In this document: piece by piece, positions 42,045-50,732 of the stretch
Layout of the letters: each line of letters opens with the position of its first letter
How positions within the stretch are numbered: position 1 is the first letter of the stretch
Source of the DNA: Neisseriaceae bacterium TC5R-5
GTDB taxonomy: Bacteria > Pseudomonadota > Gammaproteobacteria > Burkholderiales > Chromobacteriaceae
Direction: 5' to 3'
Length of the DNA: 64,000 bases
Assembly: GCA_020830965.2 (NCBI GenBank)
Contig: JACCFC020000003.1
Location: 170,404 to 234,403, forward strand
Notes under the pieces: generated by a model
The model's input: the letters and a program-made list of their open reading frames with translations, nothing else
What the model was told of the DNA's origin: nothing
The model's database searches: none
Made by a program: the position numbers and the translations under genes

Positions 42045-43388
42045 TTACCCCTCTTGCTCAATCTTGGTGAGTATCTGCCGCAGAATCGGCCCATATTCGT
42101 ATTTTGATGGGCAGACAAAGCTGCATAAGGCTAGGTCTTCTTCATCCAACTCCAGACACCCTAGCGCCTGGGCACCGTCACTATCTCCAGCCAGCAAATC
42201 GCGTAGTAGTACAGTGGGCAGAATATCCAGCGGCATCACCCGTTCATAATTGCCAATGGGCACCATTGAGCGTTCCGAACCATGACTATTCGTCGAAAAA
42301 GCAAAACCTTGGCCACTCATGAAATACCCTAAAGTGGCACGAGTAATCGAAAACTTGTCCGCGCCGGGTTTAAGCCAACCCAGTAATTCTTTGGATGAGT
42401 CCTCTGCCAGCACTGAGACTTGTAAATGAAAGCGCCCCAGATAAGCCTGTGCGCCAACAGCGTGCGTTCCATTGAATACCGAACCGGAAATGATACGGTG
42501 TGGCCCCTCTTGCAGTTCACCAGCGCAAAGCTCAGTCAGGTTTGCCCCCAAGCAGGTACGCAGCAAACGTGGCTGTTTCACTTGTGAGCCTGCCAAGGCA
42601 ATCACGCGATGACTATCCAACTCCCCAGTGGTAAATAACTGACCAATCGCGATGACATCCTGGTAGTTGATATGCCATACCGACTTTTGCAGGCCTACTG
42701 GTTCAATAAAATGTATATGTGTGCCAACTAGCCCGGCAGGATGCGGCCCGGCAAACGTGTGATACACCACGTCCGTACTAGGTGGTTCCGGCAGATCAGC
42801 GTTAGCTGCGTGGCAAACATGCACCTTACCGCAAGCTAAGCGCGACAAAATAGTCAGACCCCAGCGAAAAGCAGCGGGCTGTGTTGCAATGATGATGGCC
42901 GGGTCCGCCGCCAAAGGCTGAGTATCCATGGCATTGACAAAGATAGCCTGCGCCTGGGCTGTTGGTATCGGGGCTTTACTGAAAGGACGAGTACGTAATG
43001 CTGTCCATAAACCGCTGGCCAGCAAATTGCTTCTGACTTGTTCGCTGCTTAATTGCGGCAAGGCCGCCTCATCGTATTGTGCGAAATGTAGCGCTTCATC
43101 ATCTGATACTGCCAACACAACAGCCTGTAATAGCCGTCGTTCACCGCGCAGTATGGCTGTTATCCTGCCACTGGCTGGAGCAGTAAAAAACACTCCTGGG
43201 TTTTTCTTATCCTCAAACAGGGCCTGCCCTTTTTTGACTGAATCCCCCTCCTGCACCAGCATAGCTGGCCGCATCCCTACATATTCCTCACCCAATAAGG
43301 CGATATGCTGAATTGGCGGGCCTTCTTCTATCAGCTGTTTTGGCTTGCCCAGTATCGGCAAATCCAAACCTTTCTTTATTATGATCAT
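42045..43388 (-). CDS. nqrA: Na+-translocating NADH:quinone reductase subunit A
   Basis: The 447-residue cytoplasmic subunit, which in other species contributes to ubiquinone binding. It begins [16 protein letters not shown], has [38 protein letters not shown] and [19 protein letters not shown], and ends with the Cys-containing [16 protein letters not shown]. It is the first gene of nqrABCDEF-apbE-nqrM. The ribosome site is weak; the upstream region carries dispersed repeats. Confidence 0.97.
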   Translation of the reverse strand: MIIIKKGLDLPILGKPKQLIEEGPPIQHIALLGEEYVGMRPAMLVQEGDSVKKGQALFEDKKNPGVFFTAPASGRITAILRGERRLLQAVVLAVSDDEALHFAQYDEAALPQLSSEQVRSNLLASGLWTALRTRPFSKAPIPTAQAQAIFVNAMDTQPLAADPAIIIATQPAAFRWGLTILSRLACGKVHVCHAANADLPEPPSTDVVYHTFAGPHPAGLVGTHIHFIEPVGLQKSVWHINYQDVIAIGQLFTTGELDSHRVIALAGSQVKQPRLLRTCLGANLTELCAGELQEGPHRIISGSVFNGTHAVGAQAYLGRFHLQVSVLAEDSSKELLGWLKPGADKFSITRATLGYFMSGQGFAFSTNSHGSERSMVPIGNYERVMPLDILPTVLLRDLLAGDSDGAQALGCLELDEEDLALCSFVCPSKYEYGPILRQILTKIEQEG

Positions 43389-43479
43389 GGACTTGTATAC
43401 TTTTTGCGGATTAATCCTTCAGCAGCAAGGCTTGGGATGAACAGTTATTCAGCGGTGATCCAGCAGCTCACCGTGCTTA

Positions 43480-43591
43480 AAGCCGCTAACACCCCCCTGA
43501 TCCAGCATTGTGCCTCCTTGCCGTACTACTGCTACTGTCTGCGTCAGCGCGCCTTGGCTCCGAGGCTCTTAGAGGTCTTGTTAACGGCTTT
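43480..43591 (+). repeat. Dispersed inverted-end element, long form, copy 4
   Basis: About 112 bp with ends AAAGCCGCTAAC and GTTAACGGCTTT. Opposite in orientation to copies 1-3. The interior has CCCCCTGATCCAGCATTGTG and TACTACTGCTACTGTCTGCG, the latter matching copy 1 closely in reverse complement. Confidence 0.88.
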
Positions 43592-43742
43592 TATCATTGC
43601 ATTGTAATCAAAGACCATTATAAATTTAATACAAGACAATATCTTGATTAAATTGCTTTACCATTTGTTATCTAAAATAAAAATTTATATTGAATTAATA
43701 TTGATAAATACAAAAAAAGACTGAATTATCAGCCTGTTGCTT

Positions 43743-43813
43743 AGAACCGCTACCCCCCTGATCCAGCCTTGCGCCTCGGCTCAGTGACACTTTGAGGTTT
43801 TGTTAGCGACTCT
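43743..43813 (+). repeat. Dispersed inverted-end element, short form, copy 5
   Basis: About 71 bp with ends AGAACCGCTAC and GTTAGCGACTCT. It keeps CCCCCTGATCCAGCCTTGCG and CCTCGGCTCAG but lacks the roughly 40-bp middle of the long form. Confidence 0.85.
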
Positions 43814-43831
43814 CGCTTAATACTTTTCTAA

Positions 43832-44644
43832 CTATGAATAACTGAACAACAAAAGATTAATGCTATTAAAAACAACATGAGCAAGTGCTGCCAGCAAGAG
43901 TTGACGCGTAGCTGCGTAAATCAGCCCATAAGCTAAGCCTGCCATAAACGCCAAGCCAGCCCATTCCCAACCGGCAGCCAAATGAACCAGACCAAATAGC
44001 AAAGAACTAGCCATCAAAGCAGCGAAAGGCTCAGTACGCAGCTCTAACCAGCGCTGCAAACCTGCTCGAAAACAGGCTTCTTCCACTAAAGCGACAAAAA
44101 AGAAATTGGCGAATAACCAGTAAACAAACCAAATAGGCCATCTCGGTGCCCAAAGCAGCACTCCAGCAAAATAAGCCAAGGCTAAAATCAATAACAATAA
44201 CAAAGCGCCTACCCAGGCTAAAGCCAGCTTACCTTGGGTTTGAATAAGCGGGCTGTGGCTCAAAACCATCAGCACACAATAGCCAGCTAAAGCTTTGTCA
44301 TAATTCCAATATAACTGGTAATAACGGCTATTCGCCGTTAGATAACCTTGCCATAGCAGCGGATTATCAAACCCCGGTAAGGCATGTAGTGCCATCGCTA
44401 ACAACAAGGCCAACCAGACGGGATAAAGCTCGGCACGTTGATAACGCCATACCGCGTAACTCAACAATAAAGCACCCAGCACCAGCCCTATAGCAGAAAA
44501 ATGCAGGCGCTCAGCCCAGATCGCTAAAGCCAAACTGCTGATCAACGCTAAACGGGATGGCCAAAACAAACGTAAACTCTCCGCCAATAACGCCAATGCA
44601 AGCAAGGCAAAAGCAGCGGTAGTGACAGAATCCGGCAAGAACAT
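43832..44644 (-). CDS. CPBP-family intramembrane metalloprotease
   Basis: A membrane protein of about 270 residues with many hydrophobic helices. The CAAX protease/bacteriocin-processing (CPBP) motifs are all visible near the C-terminus: LVEEACFRAGLQ (EExxxR), LLFGLVHLAAG (FxxxH) and LAHVVFNSINLLL (HxxxN). Family members process prenylated proteins, bacteriocins or act in immunity; no substrate is indicated here. The start at 44644 (ATG) lacks a good ribosome site; a TTG at 44689 would add 15 residues. It is divergent from yqiA. Confidence 0.85.
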   Translation of the reverse strand: MFLPDSVTTAAFALLALALLAESLRLFWPSRLALISSLALAIWAERLHFSAIGLVLGALLLSYAVWRYQRAELYPVWLALLLAMALHALPGFDNPLLWQGYLTANSRYYQLYWNYDKALAGYCVLMVLSHSPLIQTQGKLALAWVGALLLLLILALAYFAGVLLWAPRWPIWFVYWLFANFFFVALVEEACFRAGLQRWLELRTEPFAALMASSLLFGLVHLAAGWEWAGLAFMAGLAYGLIYAATRQLLLAALAHVVFNSINLLLFSYS

Positions 44645-44760
44645 GCTAAATAATGGGTGAAGAGCTGAAGAAGGCTGGATGATAAGCAAATATACTCATC
44701 AAGAGAAGTGATGAACTATTTTCCTACTTTTTAAAAATTTAATTAAATGAGTATTGATTT

Positions 44761-45336
44761 ATGAATATCGTTTATCTGCATGGCTTTAACTCAAGCCCAG
44801 AATCATTAAAAGCCCGCGAAACCGCCACTTATCTACAGGAACACGCAATAGCAGCGCAATGGCACTGCCCGCGCTTACCGGTACATCCCGCGCAAGCTAT
44901 CGTGACTGTGGATAAACTGTTAAGCCAGTTGTCTGCCGACACACTGTTAATCGGGAGCTCTCTAGGTGGCTACTACGCCAGTTATCTGGCAGAACAATAC
45001 CATTTCCCTACCGTACTGATTAATCCTGCGATACAGCCCTATCTTCATTTAGCCCGTCTTCTTGGGGAACAACGTAATCCTTATACCGGCGAGGTTTATA
45101 CACTCAGCCAGGCTGATATACAGGATTTACTGACTATCCAGGTAGAACAACCGAACAATCTTCATACCTGGCTATTATTAGGTACAAATGATGAAGTTCT
45201 GGATTGGCGTCAGGCGAGTCGGCATTACCGGAAAAGTCGACAAACCATATTGAATGGTGACGACCACCGCTTACAGCGCTGGTCAACCGTATTACCAGAC
45301 ATCCTGGCGTGGGCAAGTAACTTATTTAAGCACTAA
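44761..45336 (+). CDS. YqiA/YcfP-family alpha/beta-fold esterase
   Basis: A 191-residue small hydrolase. YLHGFNSSPESLKA opens the fold, IGSSLGGYYASYLA is the nucleophile elbow with Ser, LLLGTNDEVLDW supplies Asp and GDDHRLQRW the His. Length and motifs match YqiA, an esterase with palmitoyl-CoA and p-nitrophenyl ester activity in E. coli. A perfect DnaA-box sequence (44907-44915) lies in its coding region. It is convergent with purC. Confidence 0.9.
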   Translation: MNIVYLHGFNSSPESLKARETATYLQEHAIAAQWHCPRLPVHPAQAIVTVDKLLSQLSADTLLIGSSLGGYYASYLAEQYHFPTVLINPAIQPYLHLARLLGEQRNPYTGEVYTLSQADIQDLLTIQVEQPNNLHTWLLLGTNDEVLDWRQASRHYRKSRQTILNGDDHRLQRWSTVLPDILAWASNLFKH

Positions 45337-45365
45337 CACCAAGATATCCATAGGCACAGTGCTTG

Positions 45366-46247
45366 TTATTGGCGAGTGAGTTTATCCAAGGCTTCACGGT
45401 ATTTAGCAGCCGTTTTTTCACGGACTTCCAAAGGTACCGATGGCGCAGGCGCTTGTTTATTCCAGCCGGAACTCTCCAGCCAATCACGCACAAACTGCTT
45501 GTCAAAAGAAGGGGGATTACTACCTGCTTGATAACTCTCCGCTGGCCAGAAACGACTGGAATCCGGTGTTAGCGCTTCATCCATCAACACCAGCGTCCCG
45601 GCGCTATCCAAGCCAAATTCAAACTTGGTATCACAAATGATAATGCCTCGTTTCAAGGCATAAGCGGCGGCAGTACGATAAAGCAAAATAGCGGTGGTAC
45701 GGACTTTATCAGCTAATTCTGCACCAATTATCTCAACACAGCGCTGATAAGAAATATTTTCGTCATGGTCCCCCACTGCTGCTTTGGTGGAGGGCGTAAA
45801 AATTGGTTCGGGTAGCTGACTAGCTTCTTGTAAGCCAGCAGGTAGTACAAGGCCGCAGACTGTACCATGTTGTTGATATTCTTTCCAGCCAGAACCCGCT
45901 AAATAACCCCGCACTACCGCTTCAATGGGTATCGGTTGTAAACGCTTAGCGACCACCGCACGACCAATAACCTGTGGTAAATCAACAGCAGAAACCATTT
46001 CTTCAGGCTTATCCCCGGTTAAATGATTGGGTACAACATCTTTCAATTGTTCAAACCAGAAATTAGAAATAGCCGTCAGTATCTGGCCTTTCCCGGGAAT
46101 GGGGTCATCCAGAATCACATCGAAAGCGGATAAACGATCCGTCGCAATCATCAGCATCCGTTGTTCATCAATTTCATAAAGATCACGTACTTTGCCGGAA
46201 TAGATTTTTTTCAAACTACTTAGCTCAGTGGTATTCAATCCTGCCAT
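45366..46247 (-). CDS. purC: Phosphoribosylaminoimidazole-succinocarboxamide synthase
   Basis: A 293-residue purine enzyme that joins aspartate to CAIR with ATP to give SAICAR. KIYSGKVRDLYEID near the N-terminus binds ATP, followed by LMIATDRLSAFDV, the signature IPIEAVVRGYLAGSGW and IICDTKFEFGLD, then LMDEALTPDSSRFW and SFDKQFVRDWL. Length fits the longer, betaproteobacterial and yeast-like form. The ATG at 46247 is preferred to 46253 because the AAGGA site is then 7 bases away. Confidence 0.97.
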   Translation of the reverse strand: MAGLNTTELSSLKKIYSGKVRDLYEIDEQRMLMIATDRLSAFDVILDDPIPGKGQILTAISNFWFEQLKDVVPNHLTGDKPEEMVSAVDLPQVIGRAVVAKRLQPIPIEAVVRGYLAGSGWKEYQQHGTVCGLVLPAGLQEASQLPEPIFTPSTKAAVGDHDENISYQRCVEIIGAELADKVRTTAILLYRTAAAYALKRGIIICDTKFEFGLDSAGTLVLMDEALTPDSSRFWPAESYQAGSNPPSFDKQFVRDWLESSGWNKQAPAPSVPLEVREKTAAKYREALDKLTRQ

Positions 46248-46271
46248 TATCATTCCTTAATGATGCCAAAA

Positions 46272-47051
46272 TTAATGTTTACTAGTTGATTTTATTACGG
46301 TTTTACGTAAGCGATGTGCTTCGATCAATTTGGCATATTTTATGTAGCTGTTAAAACAACCAATACTGATATGCACAAGGCCGGGAAGACCATCCAGACA
46401 ACCTAGTCGGATAAAGTAAAATTTGATAAACCGTAGTAAGGGGCTGAGGATAAGTTTGGTTTTACCCACAAGCTTTCCTCGTGCAAACAAGGTTTGAGCT
46501 TGCAAACTGGTGTAGTGATTTTGCTTCGCCAAGTAACGTTCAATATTTTCCCCGGATTCGTGCATCAAGTCGGATTGTAATTTATCCACAGTAGTTTTAG
46601 TCATTACATATTCGTGCACCTGATCGTCAGACCACTGCGCATAACATCGATTAAATAAACGCAAAGACCTGTCTGGATAGCCTTCTCCGTGTTTCAGAAA
46701 ACGACCCATAAAACGATTACAACGTGGAAAACTATAGGCATAACTTTGTGGATTTAGCATTAATTGTTTGATTTCTATAGCTAAATTATCAGATAGCCAT
46801 TCATCCGAATCCAAGCATAGCACCCAATCATACTGAGCCTGTTTTACTGCAAATTGTTTCTGCAAACCAAAGCCTAGCCACTCTTGGTGGATAACTCGTG
46901 CCCCATAGTTATTAGCTATCAACAACGTTTGGTCTGTACTACCTGAGTCCACAATCACAATTTCATCAACCAACTGCAAACTGCTTAAGCACTTTTCAAG
47001 ATGGTTTTCTGCATTTTTGGTAATGATGACAGCGCTAAGATAGGTTCGCAT
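46272..47051 (-). CDS. Family 2 glycosyltransferase, LPS-core WaaE-like
   Basis: A 259-residue glycosyltransferase with a GT-A fold: LSAVIITKNAENHLEKCLSS (nucleotide-binding start), EIVIVDSGSTDQT and the metal motif CLDSDEWLS. It resembles WaaE/KdtX-type enzymes that add glucose to LPS inner-core heptose. Nearness to waaC and waaA, divergent across the 47.05-47.6 kb region, supports an LPS role. A perfect DnaA-box sequence is in its coding region (46582-46590). Confidence 0.88.
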   Translation of the reverse strand: MRTYLSAVIITKNAENHLEKCLSSLQLVDEIVIVDSGSTDQTLLIANNYGARVIHQEWLGFGLQKQFAVKQAQYDWVLCLDSDEWLSDNLAIEIKQLMLNPQSYAYSFPRCNRFMGRFLKHGEGYPDRSLRLFNRCYAQWSDDQVHEYVMTKTTVDKLQSDLMHESGENIERYLAKQNHYTSLQAQTLFARGKLVGKTKLILSPLLRFIKFYFIRLGCLDGLPGLVHISIGCFNSYIKYAKLIEAHRLRKTVIKSTSKH

Positions 47052-47602
47052 TTCTTTCTATATTTTCTATTAATTATATTGATGATACTGGTAGAAGGTG
47101 GCACTTTGCTGTTGATAACTTTATTTTTTATTTAAAATCAATGGATTAACTTATTTTTTAACTTGTTATCAGTTGGCCGTTTAGCTTAAGAGTAAATTGT
47201 GGATAGTAAGTTACTTTGCTGAGAAGTCGAGTTTATCCACATGTTCGCTGATATTTACCTTCATAAAACACAAATCTCTTTAGTCTGCACAAAAAACTAC
47301 GCGCTCATATTTGTTTGGTTCGGATAATTGCATTAATCCTTCGACTTGCTGTTTCATCACTATCTTGTATCTTTTATTAAGTTTAAATACTGAAGATATA
47401 GATGAAGTTGGCCATATCTGTGGATAGTTGCTTAAAAGCATATTATTTACAATGGCTTAGCCTGTTGATGAGCATGGGATAGTTTGGATTGCTTACGAGC
47501 GAATTGTTTGTGGATAAATCAGATGAAACTTATCCACAGCGACTTATCAACAAAGCCTCCCGTGGTATTTTACTTGGTTAGACACAGGCTTGCTCAGGTA
47601 CA
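47052..47602. other. Candidate chromosomal replication origin (DnaA-box cluster)
   Basis: A 550-bp AT-rich gap between divergent genes. Perfect DnaA boxes TTATCCACA occur at 47233-47241, 47509-47517 (reverse) and 47530-47538. One-mismatch boxes are at 47110-47118 (TGTTGATAA), 47199-47207 and 47419-47427 (TGTGGATAG) and 47544-47552 (TTATCAACA). At 47117-47165 two T-rich runs, AACTTTATTTTTTA and AACTTATTTTTTA, resemble the unwinding-element 13-mers of known origins. Gene orientation switches here from mainly minus to almost all plus. No dnaA, dnaN, gyrB or mnmG is in the window, so a DnaA-titration site or an origin placed away from dnaA are both possible. Confidence 0.65.
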
Positions 47603-48574
47603 ATGCGCGCCATGATGAACCTGCTTATTGTGCGCACCTCTTCAATGGGAGACCTGATACACACTTGGCCTGCCATTTCTGAGTTGAAAAAGCACTATCC
47701 TAATTTTCGTATCAGCTGGCTGGTTGAAAAGTCTTTTGCGGATATTGCCAGCCTGCACCCTGCTGTTGATCAAGTGATTACGATGAATTGGCGGCGTTGG
47801 CGTGCACAGCTCTGGCAGCTAAAGACTTGGCGTGAAATAGCAAGCTTACGTCAGCATTTAAAGGCGGTTGATTGGGATGTGGTACTGGATAGCCAGGGAT
47901 TGTTGAGAAGTGCATTCGTAGCCAGTTGGACCAAAGCACCATTAGCGGGTTTTGATTGGCGTAGTGTGCGCGAGCCATTAGCCAGCCTGTTCTATCATAA
48001 GCGTTATCGGGTTGACTGGAACTTGTCGGCGGTTGAACGTAATCGCTCATTGTTTGCTCAGGCTTTTGGCTACACGGTGGCGTCTTCCCCACAATTTGGC
48101 ATTACGGCTGGTGAATGCCCAGTATGGTTGGCACAACAGCCTTATGCGGTATTGCTGCATGCGACCAGCCGCGCTGCTAAACAATGGCCAGAAACACATT
48201 GGTGCTTATTGGCCAAGCGTTTATTTGTTGAGCAGGGCTTAACCATGGTGCTGCCTTGGGGAAGTGAGCCAGAAAAACACCGAGCAGAACGCTTAGTGGC
48301 GCAAATGCCTGCTGCTGTGTTGGCTCCTAAAATGAGTTTGCGTGAGGCTGCCGGCCTATTGGCGCATGCCCAAGCTGTCATTGGGGTCGATACCGGACTG
48401 ACTCATCTTGCCAATGCTTTGAATATTCCTTTGGTCGCGATTTACACCGATACCGACCCTGCCCGCACCGGGGTGGTTCCAACGCCTTATGCCCGTAATC
48501 TGGGTAATGTCGCTAGCTGTCCTGGTGTTGATGAGGTGATGGAAGCCTTATTGCTTTGTCAGGCGGGTGTATGA
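47603..48574 (+). CDS. waaC: Lipopolysaccharide heptosyltransferase I
   Basis: A 323-residue GT9 enzyme that adds the first heptose to Kdo in the LPS inner core. LLIVRTSSMGDLIHTWPAI is the N-terminal signature, with HATSRAAKQWPETHW, and GVDTGLTHLANALNIPLVAIY plus TDPARTGV for donor binding. Three closely spaced ATGs exist (47603, 47612, 47615); the first has AGG four bases upstream, though family members often start at the third. Its stop overlaps the waaA start (ATGA). Confidence 0.95.
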   Translation: MRAMMNLLIVRTSSMGDLIHTWPAISELKKHYPNFRISWLVEKSFADIASLHPAVDQVITMNWRRWRAQLWQLKTWREIASLRQHLKAVDWDVVLDSQGLLRSAFVASWTKAPLAGFDWRSVREPLASLFYHKRYRVDWNLSAVERNRSLFAQAFGYTVASSPQFGITAGECPVWLAQQPYAVLLHATSRAAKQWPETHWCLLAKRLFVEQGLTMVLPWGSEPEKHRAERLVAQMPAAVLAPKMSLREAAGLLAHAQAVIGVDTGLTHLANALNIPLVAIYTDTDPARTGVVPTPYARNLGNVASCPGVDEVMEALLLCQAGV

Positions 48575-49824
48575 GTTGGCAGCGTCGTTTATATGGTGTT
48601 TTGTGGCTGTTACTTACGCCGTTGATTCGATTTTATTTGCGTAAACGCGCGCGTAAATCCCCGGCTTATCTGCAATATTGGGATGAACGGTTTGGCAAAC
48701 ATTTCGCCCCACGTGTGCAAAACGCTATTTGGATTCATGCGGTTTCGGTAGGTGAAACCCAGGCTGCGCTGCCTTTGATACAGGCTTTGCGACAACACTG
48801 GCCAGATGCTCCCTTATTGCTTACCCAGATGACGCCAACAGGACGCGCGACGGCTGAGCGTTTATATCCTGATGCCGAAGTACGCTATTTACCCTACGAC
48901 TATCCGCAAGCAGCGCGGGCATTTTTACAAGCGTATCAACCTCGGTTTGGCGTATTGATGGAAACGGAGTTGTGGCCAAATCTCATCTACAGTGCAGCAG
49001 AGCAACAGATCCCTTTGTTTTTGGTAAATGCCCGCTTATCAGAAAAATCATCCCGTTCTTATCGAAGGATTCAGGGGTTGATTAAACCGGCTTTAGCCAG
49101 ATTAACGGCTATTGCGGCACAAACGCCGGCAGATGCACAACGTTTGCAAGCATTAGGCGCCGTAAGACTCTATGTATGTGGCAATACCAAATATGATATT
49201 GCGCCGCCGGCACAGCAATTAGTATTGGCTCAGCAATTCAAGCAGGCTATCGGGCCACGTAAGGTCTTGGTATGTGTCAGTACGCGTGAAGGTGAAGAAG
49301 CGCTGATACTGGATGCCTGGCAAGCGGCCAACAGACCAGCAGATAACCTGCTGGTGTTGGTGCCGCGTCACCCGGAGCGTTTTGCTAAGGTAATCGTGCT
49401 GGCAGAACAGCGAGGGATAAGTTGGCAGCGTCGTAGTGATAACCAGCCCGTTAATAGCGCCGCCCAGTTATGGCTGGGGGATAGTATGGGTGAAGTTTTT
49501 GCCTATCTTGGCTGTGCAGACGTGGCTTTTGTTGGCGGAAGTTTGTTGCCTTTCGGTTGTCACAATTTGATTGAACCAGCTAGTGTGGGGGTACCAGTAT
49601 TATTTGGACCTTCTACTTTCAATTTTACCCAAGCAGCATTGGCAGCATTGGCAGCGGGAGCCGCTATTCAAGTGCAGGATGCTAGCCAATTAATTACCGA
49701 GGTTTCAGCTTTATTTGCGGATGATCAGAGGCGATTGGCAATGCAGGATGCCGCATTATCATTTAGTGTTGTCCATCGTGGAGCAAGTGAGCGTATTGTG
49801 CATGTGCTGCAACAATTTATCTAA
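48571..49824 (+). CDS. waaA: 3-deoxy-D-manno-octulosonic acid transferase
   Basis: A 417-residue enzyme that attaches Kdo to lipid A precursor at the inner membrane. An N-terminal hydrophobic anchor (LYGVLWLLLTPLIRFYL), then IWIHAVSVGETQAALPLI, LLTQMTPTGR, LMETELWPNLI and PLFLVNARLSEKS, and C-terminal FVGGSLLPFGCHNLIEPAS with GVPVLFGPST are all typical. The start at 48571 overlaps the waaC stop by 4 bp with a GGCGGG site upstream, so translation is coupled. Confidence 0.96.
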   Translation: MSWQRRLYGVLWLLLTPLIRFYLRKRARKSPAYLQYWDERFGKHFAPRVQNAIWIHAVSVGETQAALPLIQALRQHWPDAPLLLTQMTPTGRATAERLYPDAEVRYLPYDYPQAARAFLQAYQPRFGVLMETELWPNLIYSAAEQQIPLFLVNARLSEKSSRSYRRIQGLIKPALARLTAIAAQTPADAQRLQALGAVRLYVCGNTKYDIAPPAQQLVLAQQFKQAIGPRKVLVCVSTREGEEALILDAWQAANRPADNLLVLVPRHPERFAKVIVLAEQRGISWQRRSDNQPVNSAAQLWLGDSMGEVFAYLGCADVAFVGGSLLPFGCHNLIEPASVGVPVLFGPSTFNFTQAALAALAAGAAIQVQDASQLITEVSALFADDQRRLAMQDAALSFSVVHRGASERIVHVLQQFI

Positions 49825-49923
49825 GTTGACAGGCTGGCAACAAAATTTTATTAGTTTGTGGTCGCCTTTTCTGATGGATGCTATTAAATTTCATTATTGT
49901 CCGTTCACCTTTGAGAAATAATC

Positions 49924-50526
49924 ATGCCATATAATTATCACCCTTTGCCGACGATAAGCTTGCCGGTGACGACAGATCTAGTACAAGCCGATCAACGTCC
50001 ACATACCCCGGTTAGCCCGCATAGCCAGGCGGTAGATGTGATGACTGATCTTAGTATAACTATCCCAGTAAGTATTAATAATGATGCCAGTTTGAAGGAT
50101 GCCCATGAGCGCATGGTAGGTCATGGCATACGCTTATTATTTGTCAAGAATAGCGAGCATCAATTGGTGGGTTTGGTGACAGCAACGGACTTATTGGGTG
50201 AGCGCCCTATCCAGTGCATGAAAGAGCATGGTAAACATCATGCCGACATCACTGTGGCAGATGTGATGACACCACGTATTCAATTGGAAGCCTTGAATTT
50301 GAAGGATGTTTTGGGTGCCAATGTTGGTCAGATTGTCGCGACCATGAAGAGTTTGGGTCGTCAGCATGCTTTGGTCGTCGAGCGAAATGAGCAGAATGGC
50401 CACTATGAGTTATCCGGCCTGTTCTCCACTTCGCATATTGCGCGCTTACTGGGTACCCAGCTTTCTTTTATTCGGATACCCCAGGCCTTATCAGAAATTC
50501 AGCATACCTTATTGCATGCAGGCTAA
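49924..50526 (+). CDS. CBS-domain pair protein
   Basis: A 200-residue soluble protein. After about 40 variable residues come two CBS motifs: ITIPVSINNDASLKDAHERM with GLVTATDLLGERP, and VADVMTPRIQLEALNL with HYELSGLFSTSHIARLLG. CBS pairs bind adenosyl ligands. No attached enzymatic or channel domain is present, so it may regulate a partner. A purine-rich GAGAAA precedes the ATG. A dispersed repeat and a terminator follow. Confidence 0.85.
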   Translation: MPYNYHPLPTISLPVTTDLVQADQRPHTPVSPHSQAVDVMTDLSITIPVSINNDASLKDAHERMVGHGIRLLFVKNSEHQLVGLVTATDLLGERPIQCMKEHGKHHADITVADVMTPRIQLEALNLKDVLGANVGQIVATMKSLGRQHALVVERNEQNGHYELSGLFSTSHIARLLGTQLSFIRIPQALSEIQHTLLHAG

Positions 50527-50549
50527 TAGATCGTAGCAAGCGATGACCT

Positions 50550-50621
50550 CGAGCCGCTAGCAAAACCCCTGATCCAGCGTTGCACCTCAGCTCAGGTACT
50601 TTTCGAGGTTTATTAGCGGGC
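50550..50621 (+). repeat. Dispersed inverted-end element, short form, copy 6
   Basis: About 72 bp with ends GAGCCGCTAGC and ATTAGCGGGCC, more degenerate at the right end. The interior has CCCCTGATCCAGCGTTGC and CCTCAGCTCAGG. It directly abuts the terminator hairpin at 50620-50662. Confidence 0.82.
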
Positions 50622-50662
50622 CATAAAAAATCACCCACACGTTGCTGGGTGATTTTTTATGG
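50620..50662. terminator. Bidirectional terminator hairpin
   Basis: GCCATAAAAAATCACCCA and TGGGTGATTTTTTATGGC form a perfect 18-bp stem with an 8-base loop. The long A and T tracts make it a terminator on either strand; on the plus strand it ends the CBS-protein transcript. Confidence 0.9.
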
Positions 50663-50732
50663 CAAGAATCGGGTCGAAAGCCAACCCGAGGTAGTTTAAA
50701 GTGATCAATGTGACTGTGGACGGAGAGATGAT

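Larger units (their letters stand above)
43389..43831. other. Intergenic region upstream of nqrA with two dispersed repeats
   Basis: About 440 bp between the CPBP protease stop and the nqrA start, both on the minus strand. It contains a long (43480-43591) and a short (43743-43813) copy of the dispersed inverted-end element, with a strongly AT-rich stretch of about 150 bp between them. No gene was recognised. The nqr promoter probably lies between copy 4 and nqrA. Confidence 0.5.
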
